Part shown: positions 1 to 8,295 of the stretch, in pieces
Numbering within the stretch: position 1 is the first letter of the stretch
Layout: each line of letters opens with the position of its first letter
DNA from: Rhizobium sp. Q54
GTDB taxonomy: Bacteria; Pseudomonadota; Alphaproteobacteria; Micropepsales; Micropepsaceae
Length of the DNA stretch: 64,000 bases
Assembly: GCA_945882615.1 (NCBI GenBank)
Contig: CAMCWK010000006.1
Location: 1-64,000, forward strand
Direction: 5' to 3'
Position numbers and translations under genes: made by a program
The notes under the pieces: generated by a model
Databases searched by the model: none
Told to the model about the DNA's origin: nothing
Seen by the model: only the letters and a program-made list of their open reading frames with translations

Positions 1-118
1 TGGGCGGCGGCGTGGGAAATTTGGGAAGCTTGGAGGTATCGACCTGCTGCGCCGAGGCTGATACAGCGCCGATCATCACAGCCGCCATGAGCAGGGCCAA
101 AGTCCTGGTGCGAGTCAT
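1..118 (-). CDS. Secreted protein, N-terminal fragment (runs off the window)
   Basis: Only the first 39 codons are visible, read on the minus strand from an ATG at 118 down to base 1. They encode a clear Sec signal peptide: charged MTRTRT start, hydrophobic LALLMAAVMIGAVSA core, and a likely cut after SASA before QQVDTSKLPKFP. A proline-rich start to the mature protein follows. The gene lies 20 bases downstream of the gluconokinase gene on the same strand, so it is probably the last visible member of that catabolic operon. The product is therefore periplasmic, but the function cannot be read from so short a piece. Confidence 0.7.
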   Translation of the reverse strand, partial: MTRTRTLALLMAAVMIGAVSASAQQVDTSKLPKFPTPPP

Positions 119-138
119 GCATGTCCCCCGTTACTTTT

Positions 139-675
139 TTAAGATTGCAGTCCAACCGACTGCGCCGCCTTGACCAGCAGCGTCGGCACAGTGTGCGAAA
201 TATCCAGGATCACCGCGTCTTCGTCCGGGCCGGGCCTTTCCAGCGTGGCGAGCTGGCTGTCGAGCAGCGACTGCGGCATGAAATGCCCCTTGCGGCCCAT
301 CATGCGCTTGGAGATCAGGTCACGCGGCCCATCCAGCAGGATGAACCGCACCCGGCCCTGGACCTTCTTGCGCAGGCAGTCGCGATAAACATGCTTGAGC
401 GCCGAACAGGACACCACCACACCCATGCCGGCGGCACGCTCGGCATCGATGCGCGCGCCGATCGCTTCGAGCCAGGGCCAACGGTCTTCGTCGGTTAGCG
501 GCAGGCCGCCCGCCATCTTGTTGACATTGGCCTGGGGATGCAGCGCATCGCCCTCGATGAAATCCACGCCCAGCTTTTCGGCCAGCCCGGAGGCAATGGT
601 GGACTTGCCCGAACCGGCCACGCCCATCACCACGATCAGCGGCAGCTCATTCTTGTTGTTATCGGTCGACAGCAT
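139..675 (-). CDS. gntK: Gluconokinase
   Basis: ATP-dependent phosphorylation of D-gluconate to 6-phosphogluconate, feeding the Entner-Doudoroff or pentose phosphate routes in the cytoplasm. The 178-residue protein has a P-loop GVAGSGKS about 20 residues in, followed by the FIEGDALHP segment and the DEDRWPWL segment typical of GntK-type kinases, and SCSALKHVYRDCLR, the conserved motif of this family. The start at 675 was chosen because a GAGGA ribosome-binding site sits just upstream; the frame is open further upstream but without similarity to kinases. It is the only kinase in the sugar-acid cluster, while its neighbours suggest a non-phosphorylative route, so two pathways may share this locus. 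Family assignment is firm; specificity for gluconate rather than another aldonate is inferred. Confidence 0.9.
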   Translation of the reverse strand: MLSTDNNKNELPLIVVMGVAGSGKSTIASGLAEKLGVDFIEGDALHPQANVNKMAGGLPLTDEDRWPWLEAIGARIDAERAAGMGVVVSCSALKHVYRDCLRKKVQGRVRFILLDGPRDLISKRMMGRKGHFMPQSLLDSQLATLERPGPDEDAVILDISHTVPTLLVKAAQSVGLQS

Positions 676-897
676 GCGTTCCTCGAAAAGCCCTTCGTCT
701 TTTGACCGGACGTGCCGGCTGGCAAACTGTGGAAAGGGCCCTGGCAGCCCGTCCCCCATTTGCCCCGAATGGGCCCAAACCCCGTTTTCTGGATACTATA
801 GGACCGGGGCCCAAGGCCACTGGCAAAGCGCAAGGCCGCAATAAAGCTGGGGAAAGCCAGCTGGGTTCCACAGGACAAGCCGCCCGCCGACGCTTTG

Positions 898-1653
898 TCA
901 GGCCGCCGTCCAGCCGCCATCGATCAAAATGTCCGTGCCGGTCACGAACCCGGCCAGGTCGCAGCACAGGTAGCAGGCCAGCGCCCCGATTTCCTCGACA
1001 TGACCCCAGCGGCCCACCGGCAGCCGCGAAAGGAACAGTCTGTTGGCTTCCGGGTCGTTGATCACCGGCAGGTTCATCTCGGTGGCAAAAGGCCCGGGCG
1101 AGATGGCGTTCACCGTGATGCCGTCCAGCGCCAGTTCCAGCGCCAGCGACTTGGTGAAGCCCAGCAGCGCCGCCTTGGCGCTGGAATAGGGCGTGCGGCC
1201 CGGCAGCGAGATATGCGCCATCATCGAGGACAGGTTGATGATGCGGCCATAGCCCGTGCCTTTCATGCCGGGGACAAAAGCGCGGCAGGCCAGGAAGGTG
1301 CTGAGCACGCTGGAATCCATCACGCTCTGGAATTCGGCGACCGTGTAGTCGGTCATGGGCTTGCGCACATTGATGCCGGCGCTGTTGATCAGGATCTGGG
1401 GGCTCCCGAATTTCGCATTGACCTGACCGGCCAGGCGCGCGACGTCCGCCTCGTTGGTGAAATCGGCGGTGAAACTTTCCGCCGTGCCGCCTTTTGCTTT
1501 CAGATCGGCCTGCACCTTGTCCAGCTTGGCCTGGTTGCGGCCCACCAGTGCTATGGCGGCACCCGCGCCTGACAAAGTGTGCGCCATGGCCTCGCCCAGC
1601 CCGCCGCTGGCGCCCACGATCACCGCCGTGCGGCCACTCAGATCAATCTTCAC
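898..1653 (-). CDS. SDR-family oxidoreductase, gluconate 5-dehydrogenase-like
   Basis: A 251-residue classical short-chain dehydrogenase acting on NAD(P)H in the cytoplasm. Visible motifs are the Rossmann turn GASGGLGEA near residue 14, the NSAG motif, the catalytic Ser in INLSSMMA, YSSAK with catalytic Tyr and Lys, and the ISPGPFATEM loop. The C-terminal TGTDILIDGGW is the usual SDR ending. The start codon is GTG, supported by a GGGGAAGG sequence 8 to 12 bases upstream. It lies 21 bases downstream of the MFS transporter gene and upstream of gntK, so all three probably form one transcript. Together with a gluconokinase this suggests interconversion of a keto-gluconate and gluconate, but SDR substrate cannot be read from sequence. 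Confidence 0.85.
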   Translation of the reverse strand: MKIDLSGRTAVIVGASGGLGEAMAHTLSGAGAAIALVGRNQAKLDKVQADLKAKGGTAESFTADFTNEADVARLAGQVNAKFGSPQILINSAGINVRKPMTDYTVAEFQSVMDSSVLSTFLACRAFVPGMKGTGYGRIINLSSMMAHISLPGRTPYSSAKAALLGFTKSLALELALDGITVNAISPGPFATEMNLPVINDPEANRLFLSRLPVGRWGHVEEIGALACYLCCDLAGFVTGTDILIDGGWTAA

Positions 1654-1674
1654 GGCTCAAACCTTCCCCAGAAA

Positions 1675-2898
1675 TCAGGCGCGGTCGCGGTCGGGCTCGA
1701 TGAAGAACCAGCAAAGGGCGGAGCCCAGCGCCGCGGCGGCCATGGTGTACATCACGATGCTCCAGTTGTTGCCGGTGCTCTGGAGAATAAAGCCGAATAC
1801 CACCGGGCCGACGAAGCCCGCGAAGTTGCCCAGCATGTTCATGGTGGAGGAAACGGTGGCGGTATACTGCTTGCCGATCTCCACGCAGGTGTTCCAGGAA
1901 ATCGGCATGGTGAGGTCGCTGCAAAGGCTGGCCAGCGCCATCAACGCCATGGGCAGAACCACGCCCGGCACGTTGGGGATGATGCAGATCAGCACGGCGG
2001 TGGCGGTAAAGCCGCAGATCGCCACCCATTTGCGCGGAATGGAAAGCGGCAGGAAGCCGGAGATGATGGAACCGCAACCACCCGCCGCCAGCGGCAGCAT
2101 GGCATAGCCGGCGGATTCCAGCGCCGTCAGGCCGCGCGCCTGCTGCAGCCAGGTGGGCAGCCAGGTGACATAGAAATACCAGGTGTAGGAAAAGAAGAAG
2201 TATTGCAGGCCCAAAAAGCCGATATCCCGCTGCAGCAACAGCCTGTACCAGGGCATGCCGTGATCGTGCAGCACCAGCTTGCGCGAGCTTTCCAGCAATT
2301 TGAGCTCGGCGGCGTTGACCGACTTGTGCTCCGCCGGATCGTTGCGGAACCAGGGCAGGAAGAACGCCACCCAGGTCACGCCCAGACACGCCAGCGCCAC
2401 AAATCCCCAGCGCCAGCCAAGATGATAGATCGCGAGGTAGGCTACCGGCGGCGCCAGCGCGCCGCCCCAACGGCCGAACGCCCACATCACCGCCTGCGCC
2501 TTGACGCGCTCGCTTACCGGCAGCCAGGCCGAGAGCATGCGGGTGAGATTGGGGAAGCAGCCTGCTTCGCCGGCGCCGAAAAGAAAGCGCGCGATCCACA
2601 GCGAGGTCAGGTTCCACACCGCGCCATGCAGCGCCAGGAAGGCCGACCAGGCCAGCACCAGCTGGCTCAGCACCCAGCGCACGCCCAGCTTGTCGCCCAA
2701 GAGGCCCATGGGAATTTCGAACAGCGCATAGGAAAGACCAAAGGCGCCCAGGATCATGCCCTGCTCGGCCTTGCTCAGATTCAATTCCAGCGAGATCGGC
2801 ACGATCGCCTGGCTGATCGCCACGCGCTGGATGTACCTGATCATCGCAAGGGCCAGCGCGAAGACGACAACCCAATAGCGTGCGTTCGTGGCTTTCAT
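1675..2898 (-). CDS. MFS transporter of the anion:cation symporter type (sugar acid uptake)
   Basis: A 407-residue inner-membrane protein with twelve predicted hydrophobic segments and the MFS loop motif GLLGDKLGVRW between segments 2 and 3. The RFLFGAGEAGCFPNLTRMLSAWLP stretch around residues 105-130 resembles the segment-4/5 signature of ACS-family carriers for hexuronates, glucarate and galactonate. It is the first gene of the minus-strand operon that continues with an SDR and gluconokinase, which supports import of an aldonate or uronate. It is divergent from an SDR/dehydratase operon starting at 3167, and the shared intergenic region carries a palindromic candidate operator at 3013-3027. 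The family is firm; the substrate is inferred from context. Confidence 0.85.
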   Translation of the reverse strand: MKATNARYWVVVFALALAMIRYIQRVAISQAIVPISLELNLSKAEQGMILGAFGLSYALFEIPMGLLGDKLGVRWVLSQLVLAWSAFLALHGAVWNLTSLWIARFLFGAGEAGCFPNLTRMLSAWLPVSERVKAQAVMWAFGRWGGALAPPVAYLAIYHLGWRWGFVALACLGVTWVAFFLPWFRNDPAEHKSVNAAELKLLESSRKLVLHDHGMPWYRLLLQRDIGFLGLQYFFFSYTWYFYVTWLPTWLQQARGLTALESAGYAMLPLAAGGCGSIISGFLPLSIPRKWVAICGFTATAVLICIIPNVPGVVLPMALMALASLCSDLTMPISWNTCVEIGKQYTATVSSTMNMLGNFAGFVGPVVFGFILQSTGNNWSIVMYTMAAAALGSALCWFFIEPDRDRA

Positions 2899-3012
2899 GA
2901 TGTCTCGCCCCTGTTTTTCTTGCCCGTTATTGGCCCGCTATCCTGGTACTGAAGTCGGGGCATCGAAGCCCTGTGATGCCGGCTCGCAAGAGCGATCGGG
3001 CTTCACATCGGC

Positions 3013-3027
3013 CTGTATTTTCTATAC
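3013..3027. promoter_or_regulatory. Candidate regulator operator between divergent MFS and SDR/dehydratase operons
   Basis: CTGTATTTTCTATAC contains GTAT-N5-ATAC dyad symmetry. A 13-of-15 match (CTGTATTTTATATGC) lies at 9215-9229, upstream of the GntR regulator gene. The position between two divergent catabolic operons and the repeat near the regulator suggest binding by that regulator. This is inference; no binding data are available here. Confidence 0.4.
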
Positions 3028-3166
3028 TAAATTCAGGCGGCTGTAAGTCAATGCAGCCGGGGGTTTTCGGGTGTCAGCGCCCGGGCGGATCGATAACAAA
3101 ACAAGGGCCTGAAAAGCCCGCCGCCTCGGGACAGTCTTGGCACATAAGCAGTCGGAGTAGCGCAAT

Positions 3167-3970
3167 TTGGGCCACGACTTCAAAGGCGAAGTGGCGCTGG
3201 TGACGGGATCGGGGCGCGGGTTGGGGCGCATGATCGCGCAGACGCTGCTGGCGGGCGGTGCGTCTGTTGCACTGCACGACATCAACGAAGACGCACCCGC
3301 ACAATATGGCGAAAGCGCCAGCCTGACGGCGCTGGCTGACGAATTCTCAAAAGGCGGCGGCAAGAGCATTGCCGTGACCGGCGACATCACCCGGCAAGCC
3401 GATATCACCGCCATGGTCGAAAAGATCGAGGCCGCGCTGGGCCCGGTCTCGATTCTGGTCAATTGCGCCGGCGGCGATATCGGGGCGGCGGGTGGCAAGC
3501 CCATGCCCAATGGCGCGCTGGATATCAGCCTGGAAGATGCGATGGCGGTGCTGAACCGCAATTTCATCGGCACCATGCTGATGTGCCGGGCCGTGGTGCC
3601 GGGCATGGCGCAGCGCCAGCGCGGCTCGGTGATCAATTTCGGCTCGCTCAACGGCCATGTCGGCGTCTCGCCGGAAGTGGTCTATGGCTGCGCCAAGGCG
3701 GCCGTCATTCACTACACCCGCTGCCTGGCGCTGGAGATGCGCGGGGCGGGCGTGCGGGTGAACGCCATCAGCCCAGGCCCCACCACCACGGCGCGCTTCC
3801 TGGCCACCCGCCAGACCGATCCGGGCAAGATGGGCGGCGCATCGCTGGACCGCTATGCCACGCCCGCCGAGATTGCCAATGCCACTGCCTTCCTTGCGTC
3901 CGACCAGTCCGGCTTCATCAGCGGCCAGGTGCTGCGGGTGGATGGCGGCATGACGCTTTTCGCCGCCTGA
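3167..3970 (+). CDS. SDR-family dehydrogenase, probable sugar-acid (2-keto-3-deoxy aldonate) dehydrogenase
   Basis: A 267-residue cytoplasmic short-chain dehydrogenase. It shows the nucleotide-binding motif TGSGRGLG near residue 13, NCAGG, the catalytic Ser region [14 protein letters not shown] with Tyr and Lys, and a C-terminal [11 protein letters not shown]. The start is a TTG at 3167; it is preceded by GGAG at 3154-3157 with 9 bases of spacing, and no ATG lies at the expected N terminus. It is followed after 38 bases by an aldonate dehydratase. In the L-rhamnose/L-fucose type non-phosphorylative pathways, an SDR oxidises the 2-keto-3-deoxy acid before an FAH-family hydrolase cleaves it, and all three families occur here. 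That role is an inference from gene content. Confidence 0.85.
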   Translation: MGHDFKGEVALVTGSGRGLGRMIAQTLLAGGASVALHDINEDAPAQYGESASLTALADEFSKGGGKSIAVTGDITRQADITAMVEKIEAALGPVSILVNCAGGDIGAAGGKPMPNGALDISLEDAMAVLNRNFIGTMLMCRAVVPGMAQRQRGSVINFGSLNGHVGVSPEVVYGCAKAAVIHYTRCLALEMRGAGVRVNAISPGPTTTARFLATRQTDPGKMGGASLDRYATPAEIANATAFLASDQSGFISGQVLRVDGGMTLFAA

Positions 3971-4008
3971 TCAAGTCGTCTATTTTTTCTCTCTCTAGGA
4001 AATCGAAA

Positions 4009-5814
4009 ATGTCCAAACCCGCCGACAAAAAAACCAAAAAGCTGCGCAGCCGCGAATGGTTCGACAATCCCGACAATCCCGACATGACGGCGCTGTATCT
4101 TGAGCGCTATCTCAATTACGGGCTGACGCGCGAGGAACTCCAGTCGGGCAAGCCGATCATCGGTATCGCCCAGACCGGCAGCGACCTGTCGCCCTGCAAC
4201 CGTCACCATCTTGAACTGGCCAAGCGCGTGCGCGAAGGCATCCGCGAAGCCGGCGGCATCGTGATGGAATTCCCGGTGCATCCCATCCAGGAAACCGGCA
4301 AGCGCCCCACCGCGGCGCTCGACCGCAACCTGGCCTATATGGGCCTGGTCGAACTTCTCTATGGTTATCCGCTGGACGGCGTGGTGCTGACCATCGGCTG
4401 CGACAAGACCACGCCCGCCTGTTTGATGGCGGCGGCGACCGTGAACATTCCGGCCATCGCGCTGTCGGTCGGCCCTATGCTGAATGGCTGGCATGACGGC
4501 GAACGCACCGGCTCGGGCACCATTGTGTGGAAGGCGCGCGAGATGATGGCGCGGGGCGAGCTGGACTATAATGGCTTCATGGAGCTGGTGGCTTCATCCG
4601 CGCCGTCGGTGGGTTATTGCAACACCATGGGCACCGCGACCACCATGAACAGCCTGGCCGAAGCGCTGGGCATGCAGTTGCCGGGCTCGGCCTCAATCCC
4701 CGCGCCATACCGCGAACGCGCTCAGATGGCTTACAATACCGGCAAGCGCATCGTGGAGATGGTGGCCGAGGACCTGCGCCCCTCGCAGATCATGACCAAG
4801 GAGGCGTTCCACAATGCCATCGTGGTGAACTCGGCGATCGGCGGCTCGACCAATGCGCCGATCCACCTGACCGCCATTTCGCGCCACATGGGCGTGGAGG
4901 TGCCGCTGCAGGATTGGCAGACCGTCGGTCACAAGGTGCCGTTGCTGGTGAACCTGCAACCGGCCGGCGAATATCTTGGCGAGGATTATCACCATGCCGG
5001 CGGTGTCCCGGCGGTGGTGAACATCCTGATGGAACAGGGCCTGATCAAGGAAGGCGCCCTGACCGTCAACGGCAAGACCATGGGCGAGAATTGCAAGGGC
5101 AAGAAGGTCAAGCTTGCCGAAGTGATCTGGCCGTTCGACAAGCCAATGAAAAAGGATGCGGGCTTCATCGTGCTGTCGGGCAACCTGTTCGACAATGCCA
5201 TCATGAAGACCAGCGTGATCAGCAAGGAATTCCGCGACCGCTATCTGTCCAACCCCAAGGACCCCGAAGCGTTCGAAGGCAAGGCCTTCGTGTTTGACGG
5301 GCCGGAGGATTACCACAAACGCCTGGACGATCCGGCGTCGAACATCGATGAAAACACCATGCTGTTCATGCGCGGCGTGGGCCCGATCGGTTATCCCGGC
5401 GCCGCTGAAGTGGTGAACATGCATCCGCCCGCAGCGCTTCTGAAGCGCGGCATCAACGCCCTGCCCTGCATCGGCGACGGCCGCCAGTCGGGCACCTCGG
5501 GTTCGCCCTCGATCCTGAACGCCTCCCCGGAAGCCGCCGCCGGCGGCGGGCTGGCGCTGCTCAGGACCGGCGACAAGGTGCGCATCGACCTGCGCAAGGG
5601 CACCGCCAACATGCTGATCAGCGACGAGGAGCTGGCCAAGCGCCGCAAGGAACTGGAAGCCGCGGGCGGCTTTGCCTATCCGGCGTCCCAGACGCCCTGG
5701 CAGGAAATGCAGCGCGGCGTGGTCGGCCAGATGGGCACCGGCATGGTGCTGGAAAATGCGGTCAAGTATCAGGATATCGACCGCACCAAGGGTGTGCCGC
5801 GCGATAATCATTAA
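4009..5814 (+). CDS. IlvD/Edd-family sugar-acid dehydratase (XylD/AraC-like)
   Basis: Removes water from an aldonate such as xylonate, arabonate or a hexonate to give the 2-keto-3-deoxy acid. The 601-residue length matches pentonate dehydratases. Conserved features include [15 protein letters not shown] (cluster cysteine and metal-ligand region, about residue 128), [13 protein letters not shown] with a second cysteine, [16 protein letters not shown], and the C-terminal [17 protein letters not shown] segment; this family carries an iron-sulfur cluster. The ATG at 4009 has AGGA at 3997-4000 as ribosome-binding site, so the open frame further upstream, which overlaps the SDR gene in another phase, is not used. 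It is cotranscribed with the SDR and ends at a strong terminator at 5932-5958. Which aldonate is used is not readable from sequence. Confidence 0.93.
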   Translation: MSKPADKKTKKLRSREWFDNPDNPDMTALYLERYLNYGLTREELQSGKPIIGIAQTGSDLSPCNRHHLELAKRVREGIREAGGIVMEFPVHPIQETGKRPTAALDRNLAYMGLVELLYGYPLDGVVLTIGCDKTTPACLMAAATVNIPAIALSVGPMLNGWHDGERTGSGTIVWKAREMMARGELDYNGFMELVASSAPSVGYCNTMGTATTMNSLAEALGMQLPGSASIPAPYRERAQMAYNTGKRIVEMVAEDLRPSQIMTKEAFHNAIVVNSAIGGSTNAPIHLTAISRHMGVEVPLQDWQTVGHKVPLLVNLQPAGEYLGEDYHHAGGVPAVVNILMEQGLIKEGALTVNGKTMGENCKGKKVKLAEVIWPFDKPMKKDAGFIVLSGNLFDNAIMKTSVISKEFRDRYLSNPKDPEAFEGKAFVFDGPEDYHKRLDDPASNIDENTMLFMRGVGPIGYPGAAEVVNMHPPAALLKRGINALPCIGDGRQSGTSGSPSILNASPEAAAGGGLALLRTGDKVRIDLRKGTANMLISDEELAKRRKELEAAGGFAYPASQTPWQEMQRGVVGQMGTGMVLENAVKYQDIDRTKGVPRDNH

Positions 5815-5816
5815 TG

Positions 5817-5922
5817 TCTCCATGGCCGGGCGTCGCTACGCTGTCGCTAGCGACCCCAGGCCATCCACCTTCTTGATTGCGCTTCGCGCGCTGGATGGGC
5901 GGCTCAAGGCCGCCCATGGAGA
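5817..5922. repeat. Composite palindromic intergenic element with TCTCCATGG inverted ends
   Basis: TCTCCATGG at 5817-5825 is repeated in inverted orientation as CCATGGAGA at 5914-5922. Within it lies a perfect 9-base-pair hairpin (ATGGGCGGC 5895-5903 against 5909-5917). The segment CGCTGTCGCTAGCGACC at 5839-5855 recurs as an exact 17-base inverted copy at 36739-36755. It sits between convergent genes and does not code. Confidence 0.55.
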
Positions 5923-5931
5923 ATAAAAAAG

Positions 5932-5958
5932 GGGCGCCGGAGTTTCCGGCGCCCTTTT
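5932..5958. terminator. Bidirectional Rho-independent terminator
   Basis: A 9-base-pair perfect GC stem (GGGCGCCGG 5932-5940 with CCGGCGCCC 5946-5954, loop AGTTT) is followed by TTTT on the plus strand and preceded by AATAAAAAA, giving a T-run on the minus strand as well. It lies between the convergent dehydratase and FAH hydrolase genes and can serve both. Confidence 0.85.
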
Positions 5959-5977
5959 CGTTTCATCATCAACGAAA

Positions 5978-6007
5978 CTGGATGGCCCGCATAAAGCGGG
6001 CCATGAC
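5978..6007. repeat. Single end of the GTCATGGCCCG palindromic repeat family
   Basis: CTGGATGGCCCGC-ATAAA-GCGGGCCATGAC differs by one base in its conserved flanks from the right-hand ends of the GIY-YIG-associated elements at 54403-54433 and 43128-43157. It forms a 9-base-pair hairpin (5982-5990 with 5996-6004). No matching left end of standard form is adjacent, although GTCTCCATGGCCGGGCG at 5816 is a degenerate candidate. Confidence 0.6.
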
Positions 6008-6014
6008 AGCAAGC

Positions 6015-6857
6015 CTAAATTTTCGTGCGATAGACCTTCTGCTTCTGGCTGCCGAGCTTGTCGATGCCAAGCTCCATGACATCGCCTTCCTTCAGGAACA
6101 CCGGCGGCTTCATGCCCAGGCCGACGCCCGGCGGGGTGCCGGTCGAGATCACGTCGCCCGGCTGCAGGCTCATGAACTGGCTGACATAGGAGACGATTGT
6201 CGGCACATCGAAGATCAGCGAGGCGGTGGAACCGGTCTGCATGCGCTTGCCGTTCAGGTCCAGCCACAGGCCCAGGCTGTTGAGATCGCCCACTTCATCC
6301 AGCGTGACCAGATAGGGACCGAAAGGGCCGAAGGTGTCGCAGCCCTTGCCCTTGTCCCAGGTGCCCAACCGCTCCAGCTGGTATTCGCGCTCGGAAAGAT
6401 CGTTCACCACGCAGGCGCCCGCGACATGCTCCAGCGCCTTTTCCTTCGCGACGTAACGGGCTTCCTTGCCAATCACGATGCCCAGCTCGACTTCCCAGTC
6501 GCCCTTCTTGGCGGTGGGCGGCAGATAGACATCGTCATTGGGGCCGATGATGGCCGAGGTCGCCTTCATGAAGATGATGGGCTCGGCCGGTTCGGGCATG
6601 CCCGATTCCTTGGCATGATCGGAATAGTTGAGGCCGATGCAGATAAACTTGCCGACCCTGGCGACCGGTTCGGCGATACGCACGTCCTTGCCCACCACCG
6701 GCAGGCTGTCGATCTTGGCGGCGCGGATGGCCGACAGGTCGCTCAGCACCTTGCCGTCAATGTCCGCGACAACGCCCGACAGGTCGCGGATCTGGCCGCT
6801 GTCATCCAAAATGCCGGGCTTCTCCTGGCCTTTGGGACCAAAGCGCAAAAGCTTCAT
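6015..6857 (-). CDS. Fumarylacetoacetate hydrolase family protein, probable 2,4-diketo-3-deoxy-aldonate hydrolase
   Basis: A 280-residue cytoplasmic hydrolase of the FAH family. The metal site is visible as EVELGIVIGKEARYV (Glu-x-Glu, about residue 122), the preceding CIGLNYSDHAKESG, and the later DVISTGTPPGVGLG. The length and the N-terminal MKLLRFGPKGQEKPGI are typical of the ureidoglycolate lyase / 2,4-diketo-3-deoxy-L-rhamnonate or -fuconate hydrolase branch, which cleaves C-C bonds to yield pyruvate and a small hydroxy acid. The ATG at 6857 has AAGGA upstream. It is 43 bases downstream of the cytochrome c gene and convergent with the dehydratase; together with that enzyme and the SDRs it completes a plausible non-phosphorylative sugar-acid pathway. 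Confidence 0.88.
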   Translation of the reverse strand: MKLLRFGPKGQEKPGILDDSGQIRDLSGVVADIDGKVLSDLSAIRAAKIDSLPVVGKDVRIAEPVARVGKFICIGLNYSDHAKESGMPEPAEPIIFMKATSAIIGPNDDVYLPPTAKKGDWEVELGIVIGKEARYVAKEKALEHVAGACVVNDLSEREYQLERLGTWDKGKGCDTFGPFGPYLVTLDEVGDLNSLGLWLDLNGKRMQTGSTASLIFDVPTIVSYVSQFMSLQPGDVISTGTPPGVGLGMKPPVFLKEGDVMELGIDKLGSQKQKVYRTKI

Positions 6858-6900
6858 TGTTCTTGTCCTTGAAAAATCAGGCGCGCGTTGACGCCCGATG

Positions 6901-7176
6901 TCAGTTGGGCGGGAAGGTCTGGGTCAAATACCGGATGATGGATTCGAACTCCGCGTCGGTGCCCTGGGCGCCGTTGTTGGCCATCTGATTGACCATGGCG
7001 CGCCAGCCGGGTTCGTCCATGCGCTGGTTGGCAACCAGGTCGGGCGCATGACACTGCGAGCAGACCTTGATGGTTTCGGCGCGGCCTTCGCCGGCCGGCA
7101 GGGTCGCGAACTCGTCCTGCGCCAAAGCGGGGGCGGAGACGGAAGCGAGCAGAAGAGCGATCAGAACAGGGCGCAA
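6901..7176 (-). CDS. Small secreted c-type cytochrome
   Basis: A 91-residue precursor with a Sec signal peptide (LRPVLIALLLASVSAPALAQ, cut after ALAQ) and a single haem motif CSQCH, giving a mature domain of about 70 residues. The start is a TTG at 7176, chosen because a perfect AAGGAG lies 7 bases upstream and translation from it begins right at the signal peptide. The conserved methionine ligand is not obvious; MVNQM in the second half is the likely region. It precedes the FAH hydrolase gene in a two-gene unit. A periplasmic electron acceptor for a flavoprotein or quinoprotein sugar dehydrogenase is the likely role, which would link this cluster to the GMC dehydrogenases elsewhere in the window. 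Confidence 0.82.
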   Translation of the reverse strand: MRPVLIALLLASVSAPALAQDEFATLPAGEGRAETIKVCSQCHAPDLVANQRMDEPGWRAMVNQMANNGAQGTDAEFESIIRYLTQTFPPN

Positions 7177-7423
7177 GGTAAACTCCTTATTTCTTGAACT
7201 GCATGAAGGCGGCACTTGCCGCATTCAAATCGGTGGCCCCACCGGGGGCGGTGCTTGCCACAAATCGTGGGTTATCGGAACCCCTATCTGGGGACCGGGG
7301 AACCGCGGGCCGGGCAAACCGCCTTAATTATTGGTCTACCTCACAATTTGGGCAGGGCGAAGGCGGTCACTCGGTCGCTTTCTGAGCCAGCCGGGCCGCC
7401 GGCTCGGATCTGCCAATGACCCG

Positions 7424-8284
7424 CTAGCGGCTGGCGCTGCGGGGAGCATAGTCTGCCAGCTCTTCGATCGGCCTTTTCCCCGCCCAGGCGATGCCGCGCA
7501 GCATCACGGCCCGCATGCGGGGATTGTCCATATTGTCCACCATATGGCCCTGCATCCAGACAAAGGCCCGGGCCGGCCGTCCACCCGGCAGGGTGTGTTC
7601 ATAGGTCCACATCTGCGGAACGGTCTGACCGACGCCGCCGCCCTTCCGGGCCGCGGGCGTGTCGGGCATGGTGACGGTGAGCAGCGGCTTCACGCCCGGC
7701 GCGAAATCCAGCTTGTAGAAAGCCTCGTCGTAAATCTCCATCGGCATGCCGGCGATGATAGGGTTGTCCTTGTCGGCCACTTGATAGTTGAGCGTCGCGG
7801 TCCAGGTGTAATTGACCTCGCCATGCTTTTTCCCCGCGCCCACCAGCGTCGCCATGTCGGTCGGCTCGGGGCCGCACAGCGAGTCGTGAAAGGTGACCAG
7901 GCCGCCGCCGCGCTTCACATAGGCTTGCAGCAAGGCCCGCTGCGCCGGCGTCATGTAACCCGCATCGCCGCGATAGATCACCATCACATCGGTATTCGCC
8001 AGCTGCGCCTCGCTGGGAAACGACAAGGCGCCGTCCACCACCGCGCCATGCTCGGTCAAGAGTTTGCTCCAGCTGTCGAGCCAGCGCGGATAGTCATGGG
8101 CGCCCGCGCCGTGGCTCTTCAGGCCCGACAGCATGAAGACGCGCAAGCCGCCTTTCTTCTGGCCCGGCGGCGTCGGCGCGGCATAGCCGTTGTAGCGGGC
8201 GAAATCGGCGGCTGTCTGGGCGCTGGCGAAGGGTGCGGCAAGGCAGAGCGCCGCCAGGATCAACAGGGCTTTTGCAAACTGCAT
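7424..8284 (-). CDS. Secreted ThuA-like domain protein
   Basis: A 286-residue protein with a signal peptide (MQFAKALLILAALCLAAPFASA) and a ThuA / class-I glutamine-amidotransferase-like fold: VFMLSGLKSHGAGAHDY near residue 50, DVMVIYRGDAGYMT, GGGLVTFHDSLCGPE, and a C-terminal WMQGHMVDNMDNPRMRAVMLRGIAWA. ThuA proteins act in trehalose/keto-sugar use and, in secreted form, are common beside DUF1080 and GMC dehydrogenase genes. It starts 11 bases downstream of the GntR gene, so the two are cotranscribed. The 247 bases between its stop and the cytochrome gene upstream of 7177 carry no gene; a GAGCC...GGCTC imperfect hairpin lies at 7384-7405. The catalytic role is not established from sequence. 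Confidence 0.8.
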   Translation of the reverse strand: MQFAKALLILAALCLAAPFASAQTAADFARYNGYAAPTPPGQKKGGLRVFMLSGLKSHGAGAHDYPRWLDSWSKLLTEHGAVVDGALSFPSEAQLANTDVMVIYRGDAGYMTPAQRALLQAYVKRGGGLVTFHDSLCGPEPTDMATLVGAGKKHGEVNYTWTATLNYQVADKDNPIIAGMPMEIYDEAFYKLDFAPGVKPLLTVTMPDTPAARKGGGVGQTVPQMWTYEHTLPGGRPARAFVWMQGHMVDNMDNPRMRAVMLRGIAWAGKRPIEELADYAPRSASR

Positions 8285-8295
8285 GGGATGTCCGA

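Noticed and set aside
784-800. Third copy of the CTGTATTTT operator upstream of gluconokinase (CTGGATACTATAGGACC)
   Set aside because: Similarity to the two listed sites is limited to scattered bases and could be chance.
3463-4008. Upstream extension of the dehydratase frame
   Set aside because: It overlaps the SDR gene in another phase, has no dehydratase similarity, and the ATG at 4009 has its own ribosome-binding site.
7329-7352. TTATTGGTCTACCTCACAATT as a FadR/UxuR-like GntR operator
   Set aside because: Only one half-site (ATTGGTCTACC) is good and the second half does not match; too weak to list.
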